Below the pieces are notes generated by a model that saw only the letters and a program-made list of their open reading frames with translations, was not told the origin of the DNA and did no database searches. Shown here piece by piece: positions 1-8,837 of a stretch of 64,000 bases of DNA. The position numbers and the translations under genes were made by a program. Numbering within the stretch: position 1 is the first letter of the stretch; every line of letters begins with the position of its first letter. The stretch spans positions 96,067-160,066 of the forward strand of contig NZ_JAKSXX010000201.1 in the NCBI RefSeq assembly GCF_022829385.1. The letters are read 5' to 3'. The DNA comes from Methylobacterium sp. J-070 (GTDB lineage Bacteria > Pseudomonadota > Alphaproteobacteria > Rhizobiales > Beijerinckiaceae).

Positions 1-179
1 AGGACGACCTCGGCACCGCCCTCGACCTGCTGCAGCGCCACGGCGCCCTGGAGGAGACGGTCGCCCGCGCCCACCATTACGGCGCCCAGGCCCGCGCCGC
101 CCTCGACATCTTCCCGGACGGGCCGGTCAAGGCCGCGCTCATCGGGGCGGTGGAGTTCTGTGTGGCCCGGGCACGCTGA
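1..179 (+). CDS. Polyprenyl diphosphate synthase, C-terminal end (partial)
   Basis: The gene enters from the left edge and only its last 59 codons are visible, in the frame starting at base 3. The peptide contains LLQRHGALEETVARAHHYG and FPDGPVKAALIGAVEFCVAR. These match the C-terminal helices of long-chain trans-polyprenyl synthases (IspB/octaprenyl or decaprenyl type), which build the side chain of ubiquinone from IPP. The aspartate-rich catalytic motifs lie outside the window, so chain length cannot be judged. The next gene is convergent, with its stop codon 7 bases downstream. The family call is fairly sure and the exact product is inferred. Confidence 0.8.
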   Translation, partial: DDLGTALDLLQRHGALEETVARAHHYGAQARAALDIFPDGPVKAALIGAVEFCVARAR

Positions 180-186
180 GGCGGTC

Positions 187-1058
187 TCACGGCTCCTGCG
201 TCGACAACCACCAGTCGCCGCCGTCGTACCAGCATCGCGTATCCGGCGGTCGTCGAAGCGGATCGAGCGGACCGCCCCGAGCATCCCCCGTGCGAAGGCT
301 TCGGATAACTCGCCGCGCCCCTCGTCCGGCAGGTCCTGCAGGGGAATGAAGCTCGCCAGGGAGACGAACCGGGCCGGCCACGCCGCGTCACCCGCGCCCC
401 GGCGGATCAGCAGCATGCCGCCCCGGCGGCTGACGCCCTGGAGCGGAAACAGCAGCCGGCCCCCCGGCCGCAGGGCGTCGAGCCAGGCCCTGGCCGGGCG
501 CGACGTCCCGGCATTGACGTAGATCGCGTCGGTCTCCGGCAGCGGCTCCGCGACGCCCGACCGGGCCTCGACCCGCGCCCAGGGCCACGGCGTGAGATTG
601 GCCGCCGCTCGGGCCGCGAGGCCCGGATCGATCTCGAAGGCCTGTACCCGCCCCTCCGGCCCGACCAGATGCGCCAGCAGGGCCGTATAGTAGCCGCTGC
701 CGGCTCCGACCTGGACGACCCGCTCTCCGGCCACGGGCGCCAGGGCGTCGAGGCAGACGGCGTGGAGGCTCGGCTGGCCGATATTGATGCCCTTCGCGGC
801 ATCCAGGGCGATCAGCACGTCCTGATAGAGGAAGGCGGGATCGTCATCGGGCGTCGCGACGTAGCACGGGCCGGTCTCCCGGGGCCGCCCCGTGCCGGCC
901 GCCCGGATCGTCCAGGGTCCCGGACCGACGAACCGTTCCCGCGGGACAGCGGCGAAGGCGGCCGCGACGTCGGACCCGGCCGCGTCTCCGGTCACCAGCG
1001 CGGCGTAGAACCGACGAAGCTTCGCGCTGCGGCCGTCCGTGTCCTGAAGGTCTGCCAT
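187..1058 (-). CDS. Protein-L-isoaspartate O-methyltransferase-like protein, apparent frameshift near the C-terminus
   Basis: This is a SAM-dependent methyltransferase of the PCMT family, which repairs isoaspartyl residues. The ATG at 1058 is preceded by GAGGA. The frame shows PRERFVGP (residues 39-46), INIGQPSLHA (91-100, the ISQP-like motif) and the SAM loop VVQVGAGSGYYTALL (114-128). It then stays open past 187 into the antisense of the neighbouring gene without a stop. A natural-looking C-terminus, CWYDGGDWWLSTQEP followed by TGA at 187-189, lies in the -1 frame. The two frames join at about 232-245, consistent with one missing base. The gene is therefore frameshifted or the base is a sequencing error. 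Family assignment is sure; whether the protein is intact is not. Confidence 0.75.
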
Positions 1059-1113
1059 CCCACCGTCCTCGCCACCGTTCGCCCGCCGAGCCAACCATCG
1101 CCGCCGCCCTGCG

Positions 1114-1542
1114 TCAATGCGCCGCGGGAGACAGCGCCTCGGCCAGGGCAGGGGCTAGGCCGCGCAATTCCTCCAGATGGGCGGCCGTCAGCGTTCTCAG
1201 CAGCCCCTCGGCCCGGGGCGTGAGCGACAGCTCGCTCCGCCGCCGGTCATCGGCGGCGCGGACCTTGGACAGCAATCCGGCCTCCACCATGCGGGCCACC
1301 AGCTCGGCGGCGCTGTGGGGTGCGATGAGCAACTGCTCGGCCAGCAAGCCCACGGTCGCGGGCGCGCGTCCGGCATGGCCGGCCACGGTCAGCAGGGCCT
1401 GATGCTGCTGCGGCGGCAGACCCGCCCGCGCCGCCGCCGCCTCGCTGAACGCGAGGAAGCGCCGGAGCCGGAAGCGGAAATCCGCCAGGGCCGCATATTG
1501 CTCGGGCGTGAGCGTTTCGGTCTCCGCCGCGTCGGCCTTCAT
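1114..1542 (-). CDS. MarR-family transcriptional regulator
   Basis: A 142-residue winged-helix regulator of the MarR type. The helix-turn-helix is visible in APATVGLLAEQLLIAPHSAA (about residues 60-79), followed by the wing DDRRRSELSLTPRAEGLL with the usual charged beta-hairpin. The ATG at 1542 is preceded by GGAGG at good spacing; the frame stays open further upstream but without a better start. It is divergent from the ClC channel gene, and the 136-base gap holds an imperfect palindrome that is a likely operator for this protein. Ligand unknown. The two genes probably form a regulator-target pair. Confidence 0.9.
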   Translation of the reverse strand: MKADAAETETLTPEQYAALADFRFRLRRFLAFSEAAAARAGLPPQQHQALLTVAGHAGRAPATVGLLAEQLLIAPHSAAELVARMVEAGLLSKVRAADDRRRSELSLTPRAEGLLRTLTAAHLEELRGLAPALAEALSPAAH

Positions 1543-1630
1543 GGTCGCCTCCGTGATGATCCCAGAGCCGTAACGACGCTGCGCCCGCGGGGCGCCTCCG
1601 GCAGATCGCCGCGACCGGACTGTTGTGGAA

Positions 1631-1649
1631 TATATCGTATCACGACATA
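1631..1649. promoter_or_regulatory. Imperfect palindrome, candidate MarR operator
   Basis: TATATCGT, three bases, then ACGACATA. Seven of eight positions of the arms pair. It lies in the gap between the divergent marR and ClC genes, 30 bases before the ClC start. Spacing and size are typical of MarR-family dimer sites. The function is inferred from position and symmetry. Confidence 0.5.
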
Positions 1650-1678
1650 AATCGGAGACTTGCGGGACGAGGACCTCG

Positions 1679-3496
1679 ATGAGCGGCGGAAGCGGGATGG
1701 AGCGCGGGGGTGACCGACCGTTGCGCCGGGCGTTGGGGGATTTCAGCGCGGACCGGCGGGTCCTGACGCTGGGCGGCATGGCGATCGTCACCGGGACCGC
1801 CGCGAGCGGCACGGCCTGGATCCTGCTCACGCTGATCGGCCTCGTGACCAACCTCGCGTGGCATGGCCGCCTCGATACCGCCCTCACGTCGCTGGCCGGT
1901 GCCACGCCGGGACCGCGGATGATCGCGATCCCGGCGATCGGCGCGCTGATCGTCGGGGTCATGGCCCGCTACGGATCGGAGAAGATCCGCGGCCACGGGA
2001 TCCCGGAGGCGATGGAGGCGATCCTGATCGGCGGCAGCCGGATGTCGCCCAAGGTCGCCGTGCTCAAGCCCCTGTCGTCGGCGGTGGCGATCGGCACCGG
2101 CGGCCCGTTCGGCGCCGAGGGACCGATCATCGTCACGGGGGGCGCGGTCGGCTCGCTCTTCGCCCAGTTCTTCCATCTGAGCGCCGCCGAGCGGAAGACC
2201 CTGCTGGTGGCCGGCGCCGCCGCCGGCATGACGGCGATCTTCGGGACGCCGGTGGCGGCCGTGCTGCTCGCCGTCGAGGTGCTGCTGTTCGAGTGGCGCC
2301 CGCGCAGCCTCGTCCCGGTGACGGTCGGGGCCGTGACGGCGGCCTGCTGGCGGCCGGCCCTGTTCGGCGCCGGGCCGCTGTTCCCCTTCGCCGACAATCC
2401 GGCGCTGCCCTGGTGGGGACTGCCGGCCTGCGCGGCCCTCGGGATCGCCTGCGGATTGATCTCCGGCGCGCTCACCCGCGCACTCTACGCCCTGGAGGAC
2501 GGCTTCGGCCGGCTTCCCCTGCACTGGATGTGGTGGCCGGCCCTCGGCGCCGTCGTGGTCGGGCTCGGCGGCCTCGCGGAGCCCCGGGCGCTCGGCGTCG
2601 GCTACGACGTGATCCACGACCTGCTCGCCGGCCGGATGCTGGCGGGCGCCGTCGTGACGATCCTGGTGGTGAAGGCCGTGATCTGGCTCGCCGCCCTGTC
2701 GTCGGGCACGTCGGGGGGCGTGCTCGCGCCGCTGCTGATCCTCGGCGGCGCGATCGGCTGGCTGATCGGTCTCGTCCTCCCGGGCGCGCACGGCTTCTGG
2801 GCCCTGCTCGGCATGGCCGCGATGCTCGGCGGCACGTTGCCGGCGCCGCTCACCGGCGTGGTGTTCGCCGTCGAGATCACCGGCGATGTCGCCGCTCTGG
2901 CGCCGCTGCTGGCCGCCACCATGGCGGCCTACGCGGTGACCGTGCTGCTCCTCAAGCGCTCGATCCTCACGGAGAAGATCGCCCGGCGCGGCCAGCACGT
3001 GACCCGCGAATACGGCATCGACCCCTACGACCTCACCCGGGTCGAGGGGGTGATGACCCGCGCGGTCGAGACCCTGGACGCCGACCTGCCGCTGGCCGCG
3101 GCGCTCGCCGCCATCGAGGCCGGTGCGCACCACGCCTACCCGGTGGTCGACGGGACCGGCCGTCCCGTCGGGCTGGTCTCGCGCGGCGACGCCCTCGGCT
3201 GGACGCTCGAGGAGCGGAACGGCGACGTAGCGGAGGGCAGCCTCGGCGAGCGCGTCTCGGACGCGGATCTCGCGATCGTCCATCCGGGCGACATGGTCTC
3301 GCACGCCATCGACGTGATGCTGGCGGCCGGTCAGGGGCGTCTGCCGGTCACGGATCCGCAGAGCGGCCGGCTGGTCGGGCTGCTGACCCGCAAGGACCTG
3401 TTGCAGGTGCGCGCCACGGTCGTGCAGGCCGAGGCCGAGCGCCGGGCGTTCTTCAGGAGGCGCCGAAGTGCACGCCGCGCCGGCTCGGGCGCCTGA
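1679..3496 (+). CDS. ClC-family chloride channel/transporter with two CBS domains
   Basis: A 605-residue inner-membrane ClC protein that moves chloride, possibly in exchange for protons. Visible ClC motifs are GHGIPEAMEAI (selectivity-filter region), GGPFGAEGPI, which keeps the gating glutamate of the GxEGP loop, and SGTSGGVLAPLLILGG. Two CBS domains follow, at about residues 455-510 and 530-580. They usually bind adenine nucleotides and tune activity. The ATG at 1679 (MSGGSGMERGG) was chosen because GAGGA precedes it; an in-frame ATG at 1625 and one at 1697 are alternatives. It is divergent from a MarR regulator, with a shared palindrome in the gap. Confidence 0.92.
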   Translation: MSGGSGMERGGDRPLRRALGDFSADRRVLTLGGMAIVTGTAASGTAWILLTLIGLVTNLAWHGRLDTALTSLAGATPGPRMIAIPAIGALIVGVMARYGSEKIRGHGIPEAMEAILIGGSRMSPKVAVLKPLSSAVAIGTGGPFGAEGPIIVTGGAVGSLFAQFFHLSAAERKTLLVAGAAAGMTAIFGTPVAAVLLAVEVLLFEWRPRSLVPVTVGAVTAACWRPALFGAGPLFPFADNPALPWWGLPACAALGIACGLISGALTRALYALEDGFGRLPLHWMWWPALGAVVVGLGGLAEPRALGVGYDVIHDLLAGRMLAGAVVTILVVKAVIWLAALSSGTSGGVLAPLLILGGAIGWLIGLVLPGAHGFWALLGMAAMLGGTLPAPLTGVVFAVEITGDVAALAPLLAATMAAYAVTVLLLKRSILTEKIARRGQHVTREYGIDPYDLTRVEGVMTRAVETLDADLPLAAALAAIEAGAHHAYPVVDGTGRPVGLVSRGDALGWTLEERNGDVAEGSLGERVSDADLAIVHPGDMVSHAIDVMLAAGQGRLPVTDPQSGRLVGLLTRKDLLQVRATVVQAEAERRAFFRRRRSARRAGSGA

Positions 3497-3643
3497 CCAG
3501 GGCGCGTCGCGTCCCGGGGCGCACCCTCGCCCGGCTCGCGCCGGGCGCCGGCTGCCTCATGCCCGGTCGCGTGCTTGGCCCGCAGGCCGGCGTCGTCGTG
3601 GTCGACGAGGCCGAGCCGGCCTGACGGCTGCGCGCCGGACGGC

Positions 3644-4516
3644 TCAGCGCAGGAAGGTCGGCGCCACCCACCAGCCCGGATGGGCGGCGCGCAGGGTCGC
3701 GGCGGCCCGCACCGCGCCGCGCCGGTCCGAGAACAGCGCGAACACCGTCGCGCCGGAGCCCGACATCCGCGCGAGCCGGCATCCCTGCGCACGCAGGGCC
3801 GCCAGGACGTCGCCGATCACGGGCGCCACCGTCAGCGCCGGCGTCTCGAGATCGTTGCGGGCCGGGGCGATGGCGGCCACCAGGGTGTCGCCGTCGAGAT
3901 CCGCGGCGATCGCCGGATGGGCGGCGCCGTCGATGCTCTGGCCCGGCACGAGGCCGAGCGCCTTGAATACCGGCGCGGTGGGCACCGGGACGCCGGGATT
4001 GATCAGCACGGCCGGCAGGGGCGCGAGGTCGAGCGCCGGGCCGGTCTCGGCGCCGACGCCGCGCATCATCCGGGCCCGCGGGTCCAGGCAGACCGGAACG
4101 TCGGCCCCGGTCTCCCGGGCGGCGGCGACGACGGCCGCGTGGTCCAGGGGCAGCCCGTTGAGGCGGGCGAGCAGCCGGAGGGCCGCGGCCGCATCGGAGG
4201 AACCGCCGCCGATGCCGGCCGCGACCGGCAGGCGCTTGACGAGGTGGAAGGCGCCCGTGCGGAGATCCGGCACCCGCGCTGCGAGCCCGCGGGCGGCCCG
4301 GAGGACGAGGTTGTCGGCCGTGGGGCCGGCCGGGCCGGCCGTGGGACCGCCGACCGTAAGACCGAGCGGCGCGCCGGGATCGAGGGTCAGCCGGTCGGCG
4401 ACCCCCGCGAAGGCCACCAGGCTCTCGAGGGTGTGGTAACCGTCGGCCGCGCGGCGCCCGAGGATGTGGAGCGTCAGGTTGACCTTGGCGGGGGCGCGGT
4501 CTGCGAGGCGGGTCAC
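3644..4516 (-). CDS. ispE: 4-diphosphocytidyl-2-C-methyl-D-erythritol kinase
   Basis: IspE phosphorylates the 2-hydroxyl of CDP-methylerythritol in the MEP pathway of isoprenoid synthesis. The 290-residue protein is of normal length. It shows the N-terminal APAKVNLTLHILGRRADG-type segment with DGYHTLESL, the GHMP kinase ATP loop PVAAGIGGGSSDAAAA (residues 98-112) and the C-terminal glycine motif MSGSGATVFALF. The start is a GTG at 4516; the open frame continues upstream into low-complexity residues that do not belong to the family. It faces the end of the ClC gene. It sits near a polyprenyl synthase gene, which fits isoprenoid supply. Confidence 0.93.
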   Translation of the reverse strand: MTRLADRAPAKVNLTLHILGRRAADGYHTLESLVAFAGVADRLTLDPGAPLGLTVGGPTAGPAGPTADNLVLRAARGLAARVPDLRTGAFHLVKRLPVAAGIGGGSSDAAAALRLLARLNGLPLDHAAVVAAARETGADVPVCLDPRARMMRGVGAETGPALDLAPLPAVLINPGVPVPTAPVFKALGLVPGQSIDGAAHPAIAADLDGDTLVAAIAPARNDLETPALTVAPVIGDVLAALRAQGCRLARMSGSGATVFALFSDRRGAVRAAATLRAAHPGWWVAPTFLR

Positions 4517-4841
4517 GGGAACTCGGGCGGGTGATGAGCCGGGGATGAGCGGACGCTCTACAGCCTTGCGTCCGCGGAGTCCCGCTGCGCGTCGGCCATC
4601 GCCGCCCGGTGACTTGCCGGGGCACACGGGCGCGTCATCGCCCGCGTTCCGCGTCGGGGGCCGGGTGGCGATGCGGATGCCGGCCCCGACTATACCGAGC
4701 GCTGTCGCCGTCTGTCGCGGTGCCGCTCGGTGGACCGTCCCGCACGGCCTCGTCGACGGTCCGGCGTACAGTCCGTGGAGGACGATACGGGCGGAGCGTG
4801 CCGTCGACGGGCACGGATCTCCGGCGTCCGAGAAGCCGCGG
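4517..4841. other. Intergenic region upstream of ispE, no gene seen
   Basis: 325 bases between the ispE start and the moeA stop. No credible coding frame, RNA gene or AT-rich promoter stands out. An inverted repeat with arms GGACCGTC (4732-4739) and GACGGTCC (4755-4762) could form a hairpin downstream of moeA, but no T-run follows it on either strand, so a terminator is not claimed. Confidence 0.5.
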
Positions 4842-6080
4842 TCAGTCGAACGCCGCATGCGGCCCATACGGGAGCGCGTCCCCGATGCGGACCTCCGTCA
4901 GGTCCTCGGCGAGTTCGACCAGCCCGTCGCTCGCCGAGAGGCCCGACAGGGCACCCCCGGGCGCGGGAACGGCCTCGGGCAGGCCGTCGGCCGCCGGTCG
5001 CAGGCACACGCGCAGGTACTCGCGCCGGCCCGGGCGCTTCTGCAGTGCGAAGCCGCTTCGCACGGTCAGCGCCGGCGTCGCATCCTGCGCGCCCGACAGG
5101 TGCAGGACCAGGGGGCGCAGCACCGCCAGGGCGGTGACGTAGGCGGCGGCCGGGTTGCCCGGCAGCCCGACGAAGGCCGTGCCGGCCACCTGACCCAGCG
5201 CCACCGGCCGGCCCGGCTTGATCGCGAGACGCCACAGCGTCAGCGCCCCGGCCGCTTCGACGGCGGCACGGACGTGATCCTCCTCGCCCACCGAGACGCC
5301 GCCGGAGGTGAGGATCAGGTCGTGCTCCGCGGCGGCCGCGAGCAGGCGCGCGCGCAGGGGACCCGGCGTGTCGCGCAGGATCCCGAGGTCGACGGGCTCG
5401 GCCCCCAGGCGCCTCAGGAGCGCGGCGAGCATCGGTCGGTTGGCGTCGTGGATGCCGGCTGGGGGCAGGGGCCGTCCGGGCGGCGTCAGCTCGTCGCCGG
5501 TGGAGAACAGCGCCACCCGGAGGGGTGTCCGCAGGCGCAGGTCAGCGAGGCCGAGCGCGGCGGCCAGCGCGAGCTGGCGCGGCCCGAGCCGGGTGCCGGC
5601 CCGGAGCGCGACATTGCCGCGGGCCATGTCCTCCCCGGCCCGGCGGCGGTTGGCGCCGGGTGCCAGACCGGCCGGCAGCGCCACGGTCCCGCCCTCGACC
5701 CGCACGTCCTCCTGCATGGCCACCGCATCGGTGCCCGCCGGCATCGGTGCCCCGGTGAAGATCCGAACCGCCACGCCCGGACGCGCCGGGACCGGCGGCT
5801 GGCCGGCCGGAACCCGGCCGCCGAGCGCCAGGCGGGTGTCCCCCGAGGCCGCGACATCCGAAGCCCGCACGGCGTAGCCGTCCACGGCCGCGTTGTCGAA
5901 GGGGGGCAGGTCGATCGGCGCGACGATGTCCTCCGCGAGGACGCGGCCGTCCGCCCGCGCGAGCGGCACCGTCTCGATGCCGGAGAGGACCGGCAGGCGC
6001 GCCCGGATCAGCGCCACCGCGTCGGCGACCCGCAGCGGGGTCGACGTGGCGTCGAAGCAGTCGGCGCTCAGACGGCCCAT
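4842..6080 (-). CDS. moeA: Molybdopterin molybdotransferase MoeA
   Basis: MoeA inserts molybdate into adenylylated molybdopterin, the last step of molybdenum cofactor synthesis. It is 412 residues, normal for the family. It opens with ADAVALIRARLPVLSGIETV and contains PLARADGRVLAEDIVAPIDL and the FDNAAVDGYAVRASD motif that is diagnostic for MoeA. The MogA-like domain carries TSGGVSVGEEDHVRAAVEA, and LPGNPAAAYVTA lies towards the C-terminus. The start ATG at 6080 gives the expected N-terminus. It is divergent from the aminotransferase gene. moaD lies far away at 56.4 kb, so the pathway genes are scattered. Confidence 0.95.
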   Translation of the reverse strand: MGRLSADCFDATSTPLRVADAVALIRARLPVLSGIETVPLARADGRVLAEDIVAPIDLPPFDNAAVDGYAVRASDVAASGDTRLALGGRVPAGQPPVPARPGVAVRIFTGAPMPAGTDAVAMQEDVRVEGGTVALPAGLAPGANRRRAGEDMARGNVALRAGTRLGPRQLALAAALGLADLRLRTPLRVALFSTGDELTPPGRPLPPAGIHDANRPMLAALLRRLGAEPVDLGILRDTPGPLRARLLAAAAEHDLILTSGGVSVGEEDHVRAAVEAAGALTLWRLAIKPGRPVALGQVAGTAFVGLPGNPAAAYVTALAVLRPLVLHLSGAQDATPALTVRSGFALQKRPGRREYLRVCLRPAADGLPEAVPAPGGALSGLSASDGLVELAEDLTEVRIGDALPYGPHAAFD

Positions 6081-6221
6081 GGCGGCGCCGAAATCGGGGG
6101 CAGGCGGGTCGGCACGGGCGGCCTCGCGGGCTGTGGAGCGCCGGATTGCGGCATCGCAGCCGCGCGATCAAGCCCCGGACCGTGGCCCCGGCCGCCCCGA
6201 TCCTCTACGGTCCGCCCTGCC

Positions 6222-7352
6222 ATGTCGACCGCCGCCGCGTTCCCCTGCCAGCGCCACCTGTTCGAGGTGCCGGCGGATGTCAGCTATCTCGACGCGGCGG
6301 CCTGGTCGCCGCTGCCGCGGGCCGTCCGGGCCGCCGGCGAGACCGGTATCCGGGTCAAGAGCCGGCCCTGGGACCACCCTCGGGCGGCAATTCCCGCCTT
6401 GGCCGAGCGTGCCCGCGCCGCGGCCGCCGGTCTCATCGGGGCGGCCGCCGACGATGTCGCGATCGTCGGCTCGGTGAGCCACGCCATGGCGGTCGCGGCG
6501 CGCAACCTCCGCCCGAGTCCGGGCGGTCGCCTCCTGCGGGTGGCCGACGAGTTCCCGTCGCTGCGCTTCGCCTTCGACGCCCTGGCGGCCCGCCACGGCC
6601 TCACCGTCGAGGAGGTCGCGCGGCCCGGCGACGGCGACTGGACGGCGGCGCTGCTGGCCGCGATCGGCCGTCCGGGCGCGGCGCCGCTCGCGCTCGCCAC
6701 CCTGACGCCGCTGCACTGGACCGACGGCGGCCTGATCGACCTCGACCGGCTCGCGCCGGCAGTTCACGCGGCGGGCGCCGTCCTGGTGATCGACGCGACG
6801 CAGGCGGTGGGCGCCGTCCCGGTGGACGTGGCCCGCTGGCGGCCCGACTTCCTCGCCTTTCCGACCTACAAATGGGCGCTCGGCCCCTACGGGTTCGCCT
6901 GCCTGTACGCGGCCCCCCACCGGCAGGACGGCGCTGCGATCGAGGAGAATGTTGGCAATCGGCCGCCGGCCGCCGGGGCCCGCCGTTACGACCGGGGGGA
7001 GCTGAACGATCCCGTCGCCCTGGCCATGGCAGCGGCCGGGCTGGAGCTGATCGCCGGCTGGGACCTGCCCTCCGTCACCGTTCGGCTGCGGGCGCTCACG
7101 GACCGGCTTGCCGCCGGGACCGAGGCTCTGGGGCTCGCGGCCGCGCCGCGTTCATTGCGGGCGCCCCACATCCTCGGATTGCGGCTGCCTGGAGGGCTGC
7201 CCGACGCCCTCGCGGAGGATTTGGCCCGGCGGGGCGTGTTCGTCAGCGAACGATCGGGCGCCCTGCGTGTCAGCCCCCATGTCTGGGTGGACGAGGACGA
7301 TCTCGATCGCTGCATCGCGGCGCTCCGGTGCGCCATCAAGGAACGCAGATGA
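6222..7352 (+). CDS. Class V aminotransferase-fold PLP enzyme
   Basis: A 376-residue enzyme of the class V aminotransferase / cysteine desulfurase fold. LVIDATQAVGAVPVDV supplies the aspartate that contacts the pyridine nitrogen, and FPTYKWALGPYG carries the PLP lysine. SERSGALRVSPHVWVDEDDL is the usual C-terminal arginine segment. No motif fixes the substrate; such proteins are often annotated as isopenicillin-N epimerase-like or kynureninase-like. The ATG at 6222 gives a normal start (MSTAAAFPCQRHLF). It is alone, divergent from moeA, and followed by the exopolysaccharide locus. Cofactor use is sure; the reaction is unknown. Confidence 0.85.
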   Translation: MSTAAAFPCQRHLFEVPADVSYLDAAAWSPLPRAVRAAGETGIRVKSRPWDHPRAAIPALAERARAAAAGLIGAAADDVAIVGSVSHAMAVAARNLRPSPGGRLLRVADEFPSLRFAFDALAARHGLTVEEVARPGDGDWTAALLAAIGRPGAAPLALATLTPLHWTDGGLIDLDRLAPAVHAAGAVLVIDATQAVGAVPVDVARWRPDFLAFPTYKWALGPYGFACLYAAPHRQDGAAIEENVGNRPPAAGARRYDRGELNDPVALAMAAAGLELIAGWDLPSVTVRLRALTDRLAAGTEALGLAAAPRSLRAPHILGLRLPGGLPDALAEDLARRGVFVSERSGALRVSPHVWVDEDDLDRCIAALRCAIKERR

Positions 7353-7370
7353 AACATCGCGGACATGCGG

Positions 7371-7383
7371 CAGCTTTAAGCTG
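7371..7383. repeat. Short perfect inverted repeat before the flippase gene
   Basis: CAGCTT-T-AAGCTG, a 13-base palindrome with one central base. It lies in the 130-base gap between the aminotransferase stop and the flippase start. The ten bases CAGCTTTAAG recur at 48358-48367, in the gap upstream of the second Wzz gene. It could be an operator shared by the two polysaccharide loci, or a weak hairpin. This is speculative. Confidence 0.35.
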
Positions 7384-7482
7384 AGCGGTTCCGGCGGGGT
7401 GCGGACATTGAGGCTGATGTCGCGCCCGGAATAATTGTCGGCATCGCCGGCACAGGGTTCGAGGAAGGTCATCGGAAACGGC

Positions 7483-8820
7483 ATGTCGAGACCGATGCAG
7501 CCTCCGGGTGAGATCCTCCGCGCACCGGAGCCCGGTCGCTCGTTCCGTGCGCGGCTGGTGCGGGCGATCCGGGCGCGCGTCTCGGGACGGTTCGCCGTCA
7601 TCCTCTCCGGCGAGCTGATCCAGAGCCTGTTCCACTTCGTGCTCAACATCCTGCTGGTGCGCGAACTCGGCGCGCACGATTACGGGCTGTTCGCGATCGT
7701 CTTCGCCGTGGGTGCCGTCGGCATCACGTATATCCGCGCCCTGGTGGCGGTCCCCGCCACCCTCCACCTCGCCCGCAGCCTCGGCCGGCCTGCCGCCCTG
7801 GGCTACGACGTCATGTTCGGCTCCGGCGCCGTGCTGGTCTCCGGCCTGATGGGCGTCGGCGTCTGCGCGGCGCTCGTGCCGGTGATCGGCCTCGGCGCCC
7901 TGGCGGCCGGGGCCTTCGTGAGCCTCTTCGCCTTCCGCAGCTACCTGCGGATCGTGCTCCTGGCCCGCGGCCGTCCGCGGATCGCCTTCCTGAGCGACCT
8001 CGTCTACGCCGTCTGCGGCGGCCTCTTCCTGGCGCGCGGGCTCAACGGCGCGGGCACGGCGCTGCTCGACCGGGCCTTCCTGGCGATCGCCCTCGCGCAC
8101 GCCGCCGCCATCGCGGTGGCCTACGGGACGCTCCGGGAACGGCTCCGGTTCTCGCTCCACGCCAGGGCGCGGGCGCGCTACCGGGCGATCTGGCGGACGC
8201 TGGCGTGGTCGCTCGCCGGCGTGACCGGCCTCACGGTGCAGGGGCAGGGCCTGACCCTGCTGTTCGGCCTGCTGGCCGGCCCCGCCGCCTACGCGCCCAT
8301 CGCGGCGACACTCGTCCTCTACGCCCCGCTGCGCGTTCCCACGGCGGCGCTGATGAACATGGTCCTGCCGGAGATCAGCCGGCTGCTCGCAACGGGCGAG
8401 ATCCAGGCCGCGCGGCGCCTGGTGATCCGGCACGCCGCCGTGCTGGGCTGTGCCTGCATCGCCTACGGTCTCACGATGGCGGCGGCCCTGCCTCTGGTCG
8501 AGGCCATCCTGTTCAAGGGGCGTTTCGCGGGCGAGCCGATGGGCTGGATCGGGCTCGGCGTCTGGGCCGTGGTGACCGTCTCGCTGCTCTACGCGATCCC
8601 GCGCGCCTACCTGGAGGCTTCGGCCGATTACCGGACGATCACCGCGGGGGCGGTGGCCAGCGCCGCCCTCGGCTTCGCCATCATGGTGCCGGCCCTGCTG
8701 CTGCTGCCGCCCGCCACCGCGCTCCTCGGCCTCCTCGCCTCCGAAATCGCCACCCTGGCGTGGTCGGTGGCGGCGTTCCGCGGAAGCGCGCGCGGCGCGC
8801 GGCCCGCCCGCCCGGCCTGA
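7483..8820 (+). CDS. Polysaccharide flippase (Wzx / oligosaccharide exporter type)
   Basis: A 445-residue polytopic membrane protein with about twelve hydrophobic segments. It starts with a basic N-terminus followed by FAVILSGELIQSLFHFVLNI, typical of the MOP/PST flippase superfamily that turns lipid-linked repeat units over the inner membrane. The ATG at 7483 (MSRPMQPPGE) is preferred; an in-frame TTG at 7435 lacks a ribosome site. It is the first gene of the polysaccharide region, divergent in function but convergent in direction with the acetyltransferase that follows. The substrate is inferred from context to be the repeat unit built by the adjacent glycosyltransferases. Confidence 0.85.
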   Translation: MSRPMQPPGEILRAPEPGRSFRARLVRAIRARVSGRFAVILSGELIQSLFHFVLNILLVRELGAHDYGLFAIVFAVGAVGITYIRALVAVPATLHLARSLGRPAALGYDVMFGSGAVLVSGLMGVGVCAALVPVIGLGALAAGAFVSLFAFRSYLRIVLLARGRPRIAFLSDLVYAVCGGLFLARGLNGAGTALLDRAFLAIALAHAAAIAVAYGTLRERLRFSLHARARARYRAIWRTLAWSLAGVTGLTVQGQGLTLLFGLLAGPAAYAPIAATLVLYAPLRVPTAALMNMVLPEISRLLATGEIQAARRLVIRHAAVLGCACIAYGLTMAAALPLVEAILFKGRFAGEPMGWIGLGVWAVVTVSLLYAIPRAYLEASADYRTITAGAVASAALGFAIMVPALLLLPPATALLGLLASEIATLAWSVAAFRGSARGARPARPA

Positions 8821-8837
8821 GACGCCCGGGCCTGCGG

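Noticed and set aside
4732..4762. Inverted repeat GGACCGTC / GACGGTCC as a terminator after moeA
   Set aside because: No T-run follows the stem on the minus strand and the loop is 15 bases, so termination is not supported.
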